Notes under the pieces: generated by a model | Told to the model about the DNA's origin: nothing | The model's database searches: none | What the model saw: only the letters and a program-made list of their open reading frames with translations | Shown: piece after piece, positions 38,301 to 39,347 of the stretch | Layout: every line of letters starts with the position of its first letter | How positions within the stretch are numbered: the stretch's first letter is position 1 | Source: Bacteroidaceae bacterium | GTDB taxonomy: Bacteria; Bacteroidota; Bacteroidia; Bacteroidales; Bacteroidaceae | Assembly (NCBI GenBank): GCA_017427185.1 | Contig: JAFRTJ010000055.1 | Span: 1-39,347, forward strand | Length of the DNA stretch: 39,347 nt | Reading direction: 5' to 3' | Program-made: the position numbers and the translations under genes

Positions 38301-38708
38301 GCCGAGTTCGTGAACTGCTATTGCCTGACCTCTCTGGGAGGCACTCAGGTCAACGGATTCACTTGGGAGCAGATGATCAACGGCGAGTTGACCTACATGC
38401 TCAACGAAGGTAATACAGATCCAGAGACCATCGTTTGGTTCCAGACCTTAGAGAAGGACGAGCATCCCGTCTTCGACAAGTCACACCAGGTGGTTTGCAA
38501 GAACGATGACGGCACCTTCTACAACGTGGAGAGTGGTATCGAAGTGGCAGTAGAGGAACTGGCTGAGGAGGCCACTGAGCCTGCTCTCGTCAACGTCTAT
38601 GACCTGCAGGGTCGCTTGGTTCGCGCCAACGTATCCCGCAAGGCCAGCCTCCAGAATCTGCCTCGTGGCCTCTATGTTGTAGGCCGTAAAAAGGTGCTGG
38701 TTAAGTGA
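32394..38708 (+). CDS. 2104-residue secreted GLUG/beta-helix repeat protein
   Basis: Signal peptide MEKKLLRTLVVLMALMTPIGVFA. Five homologous beta-helix modules are visible. I (about 24-340) and IV (about 1440-1745) are one type, sharing ALFRF-TGT, KFAAGIAAHSYG and SGDGTHAGI-like runs. II (about 346-655), III (about 664-935) and V (about 1757-2050) are a second type, sharing NLILDxTCSI, NEGxVT, NAGGIIGCxMGS and AISGWxGSNA. Between III and IV lie a helical segment (about 938-1100), a beta-sandwich resembling a carbohydrate-binding module (about 1102-1287; NPDFSDGSNGW, LSNGLYELQMNG, GNFRLIYLGE) and a second helical segment to about 1430. Short CxNC linkers join I-II, II-III and IV-V. The tail LQNLPRGLYVVGRKKVLVK is sorting-signal-like. 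No catalytic motif is recognised. It is the last gene of the GH43-GH78 operon and probably a surface glycan-binding or adhesion protein. Confidence 0.85.
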   Translation: MEKKLLRTLVVLMALMTPIGVFALEQKDGVYQIGSAADLTQFIQMVNEDGQVDIDAVLTADVEYTNELDTLMVGTTENRYAGTFDGKGHTVTVNYDFSYQDDAALFRFITGTVKNLIVKGEIKVSRKFAAGIAAHSYGATIENCISLVNITSTLAGDGTHAGILAVADGGVTVNNCVFAGTMAGGNTTSCGGIVGWASTTTIINSCLMLADITTNRSSSYLLCRNPGNVVANNCVTSTSWGATANDGSTAVTPEELASGAACFMLNGDQSNITMYQTIGTDAYPVPFSEGHQRVYAVGQLNCDGTPVEGTTLTYSNSEGSAVPAHQYELGVCVNCGASQPDYIDMVDGYYQLASPEHLKWFSNQVQNGKTSVKGQLVADIDMTGWCDDFVPIGTLAHPFTGTFDGQEHTISNLVIEEQPNASGGFDGYFGFVGAVSGGVVVENLILDNTCSIAGNKFTGMVGASTGSGTVTIRNLANEGDVSTVNENAAGIMGCNVGSGCTFLISNCYSTGHIVGGKESAAISGWVGSNAVISSCWTTAVVEGIQDENHYVVRYSGSLTLTNTYSLYGTQGNLLDESTISTGALCFILNGDQKEIGWYQDLGKDEHPWPFSSHAQVYYGAAMRCDGTPLGSGDSYTNTPSGEIPPHEYEDGFCRNCGQADANYLTQDEEGFYEIGEPANLVWYGSMVNMGNSAIKGKLTADLDMDEYPDFAPIGTSTNPFKGSFNGQNHVISNLTINRPEEEGVGLFGFVNGCTIENLILDKTCSITGSAYVGLVGESSGGTVTLTRLGNEGTVTALGRNAGGIIGCNMGSAATYNITQCYTTGAVIGDNESGAISGWVGTNAVINDCWSISEVTGIQDDAHYFYRFSSETHSNCWSLNGTQVNKIDENEVFSGALTYKMNGNGFTSPIWYQSIGDDEHPVWDDTHGIVYHTSGDTYADVHDAVSYKEFQNDCLNSEYKFCESVIATQSLVDAYRETLNNLTAITNMVEFAEAYSGISAERTAVEESEAAYAAYQTQIEYVVNYLDEHDDFAGEDRDILVDYLESDLQPDETFVNGSYSHIWEKHTLSTAEIKEETTRVAEMLATAVANGYSKGSEVTRLMTNPDFSDGSNGWTLNYGSRPSTATVEGMGSAAENWNNRVDLSQTITGLSNGLYELQMNGHYRWNADLKGVNYAGMVYANGVQTYLPLEYEEYLPVEEAVDGENCLLTGSAADYEMTDDEGNVIGYVPLGPVGCTYAYKNGRYINKLVAEVTDGTLTVGVKNPRQLVTSGMWYGNFRLIYLGELEDATEGLDATLEGMVARSNVILDTYEYSVENPNAYPNYSLSLNEQLRTLVEAAGAASNNEEKMELIKQFSSLFQAIEESERAYAKMVAEAEALQSTAFDLSDAGYIEEGDPLLREVDDAYNNVWEAFIDGNFSTEQANTEGHQMLRQNKLSASQVDGVYQINNLLNFVWFAQVTNVADPNMDAVLTTDIDYSSQSTMIGTSSEHYAGTFDGQDHKITVAFDRTSDDAALFRFVSGTIKNLETTGTINTSAKFAAGIAAHSYGGTFDHCASDVQITGSISGDGTHAGIVAVTDGGGTVSYCSFGGSMSGANTTNSGGIVGWCTTTTTIDHCLMLADISLGTSGSYTICRNPGQATISNCFYKAVFGSANDGSIQIADASTIATGEFTYEYALMYGEGDWFQRLEGDEIDAYPVPFASHGKVYCNGDLRCDGRALDADCTYSNTKTNEIPAHQYVDAVCVNCQGAQPGFMTPSEYNGIAYYWISNAKQLEWFAAKVNSGDTHINGALTADIDMSSVVNHITIGKGNQSTIYDARFCYAGIFDGNGHTISHFVHNSPDKYQGLFGGITGGFTLRNLVLDSTCSISGGSYTALVGCSLGSGEVLIQNVGNEGTVTSSGVNAGGIIGCCMGSTCHFTLENCYVTGRVDGLQESAAISGWLGSNANVTNCWTTSDVTGIQGYEYYFARRGSAEFVNCYCLTSLGGTQVNGFTWEQMINGELTYMLNEGNTDPETIVWFQTLEKDEHPVFDKSHQVVCKNDDGTFYNVESGIEVAVEELAEEATEPALVNVYDLQGRLVRANVSRKASLQNLPRGLYVVGRKKVLVK

Positions 38709-38747
38709 GCGAAGAGTGAAGTTTACTTCGACTCAACAATAAAACAA

Positions 38748-38782
38748 ACATCCCCGACAGGATTCATTCTTGCCGGGGATGT
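38748..38782 (+). terminator. Terminator of the GH43-GH78 operon
   Basis: ACATCCCCG (38748-38756) pairs perfectly with CGGGGATGT (38774-38782) around a 17-base loop, followed by GTTCGTTTGTC. It lies 40 bases past the stop of the giant repeat protein. Confidence 0.65.
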
Positions 38783-39035
38783 GTTCGTTTGTCAGATACT
38801 AACTCGATAACCGCTTGCAATCAAGAGTTAAGTGCTTAGGGTTTGCTAATTAAACATAATTATAACACCACAAAAAAACTTAAAGATTCTTGTGGCTTGA
38901 ATGATGTCTGAACAACAATCTGTAATCCTACTTTTCAACTAAATTGGAGAAGAACCACTTGTTCAGCAAATCGACTGTCAACCACATCAGAAGAAATAAT
39001 CCAAAAGGGGATTCAACCATAAAAACAGGGGAAGT
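38783..39035. other. Non-coding AT-rich stretch before the right IS copy
   Basis: I see no gene. A small inverted pair TAACTC/GAGTTA flanks a 19-base spacer near 38800-38831. No att site, tRNA or promoter is recognised. The final bases before the IS end share nothing with the corresponding flank of the left copy. Confidence 0.5.
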
Positions 39036-39347
39036 TGTCTTGTACTGAAATAGGTTGACTCCCATAGAGCCTTAAATGTTAAATTTTCAAAGTCATTCAA
39101 GAATTATGGGAAGACAAAAATTCAGTCGCTCATTGAAGCGCAGTATTTGCATCGAGTACATGCAAAGTGGTAAATCACGGAAGGAAATAGCCATGAAATA
39201 TAACCTTCCAAACGTAGGAACACTGTCAGGATGGATACAATCTAGCCTGAGTCCATTGGAAATTCACGAAAAATGTGCATCTTTGCAGCCAGTAACGGTT
39301 CAAAAGGACACAGATATGGCAAAGGAAAGAGCTGCTTGACCGGAGCA
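39036..39347 (+). mobile_element. Partial IS3/IS150-like insertion sequence, right copy
   Basis: Starts TGTCTTGTACTGAAATAGG and matches the reverse complement of 1-322 with a few substitutions. Similarity breaks near 39325, where 21 bases present in the left copy are missing, and the window ends 8 bases after the resulting stop. The inner boundary is set by the loss of similarity at 39036. The rest of the element is outside the window. Confidence 0.75.
39106..39339 (+). CDS. IS3-family transposase OrfA-like protein, shortened
   Basis: 77 residues from ATG 39106 (MGRQKFSRSLKRS), the same start as in the left copy. It contains the same helix-turn-helix pattern (IEYMQSGKSRKEIAMKYNL). After MAKER it reads AA and then stops (TGA 39337-39339), whereas the left copy continues QEEPMDVAA to the window edge without a stop. 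The difference is an in-frame 21-base deletion or a chimeric end. It may be a natural OrfA end ahead of a frameshift into OrfB, or a damaged copy. Confidence 0.55.
   Translation: MGRQKFSRSLKRSICIEYMQSGKSRKEIAMKYNLPNVGTLSGWIQSSLSPLEIHEKCASLQPVTVQKDTDMAKERAA

Noticed and set aside
1..39347. CRISPR array, prophage or conjugative module
   Set aside because: No regular direct-repeat/spacer array and no integrase, portal, relaxase or conjugation genes were seen; the only mobile DNA is the IS at the two edges.

Overview
The window reads as chromosomal DNA from a member of the Bacteroidales, most like a Prevotellaceae gut or rumen species. The evidence is the repeated Bacteroidetes-type promoter element (TAnnTTTG, sometimes with TTTG about 20 bases upstream), a short 286-residue primary sigma factor, a TonB receptor with an N-terminal carboxypeptidase-regulatory-like domain, many signal peptides and lipoproteins, GLUG-type beta-helix repeats, and short C-terminal tails of the GKKxLxK kind on large secreted proteins. 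No rRNA, complete tRNA or CRISPR array was found.

Layout. Both edges lie inside the same insertion sequence, an IS3/IS150-like element, in inverted orientation (1-322 and 39036-39347). The window is therefore bounded by IS copies whose orfA genes point outward. From 728 to 7005 everything is on the minus strand: a large lipoprotein of unknown function, a secreted DUF1080 (3-keto-disaccharide hydrolase-like) protein, methylmalonyl-CoA epimerase and a TonB-dependent receptor. From 7263 to 16212 the plus strand carries DNA polymerase IV, a secreted GH116 glycosidase, an RbsD/FucU-like lipoprotein and a 1500-residue secreted C1-type cysteine protease with LamG and PKD modules. From 16381 to 20139 there is a tight housekeeping operon: nitroreductase, DUF2520 dehydrogenase-like protein, KdsC-like phosphatase, Maf, a small lipoprotein and a YjjG-like HAD phosphatase. 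A GH43-like galactanase candidate (20441-21415) is convergent with rpoD (minus). Divergent from rpoD is lemA, followed by an HtpX-like M48 protease.

The right third (24167-38708) is a secreted carbohydrate-related locus. One minus-strand secreted protein of unknown function is divergent from a four-gene operon: GH43 fused to GLUG repeats, GH78 alpha-L-rhamnosidase, an endonuclease/exonuclease/phosphatase-fold protein, and a 2104-residue repeat protein. The GH43/GH78 pairing, with a galactanase-like GH43 nearby, suggests arabinogalactan or pectin side chains as substrate. That is inference, and there is no SusC/SusD pair in the window.

The most interesting signals are: (i) a 10-base word, CAACGTGTTG, present three times at exact 22-base spacing in the divergent control region before the GH43 operon and once more before the separate GH43-like gene, which suggests a shared operator; (ii) the internally duplicated architecture of the 2104-residue protein, with CxNC linkers at module junctions; and (iii) the inverted IS copies at the two ends.
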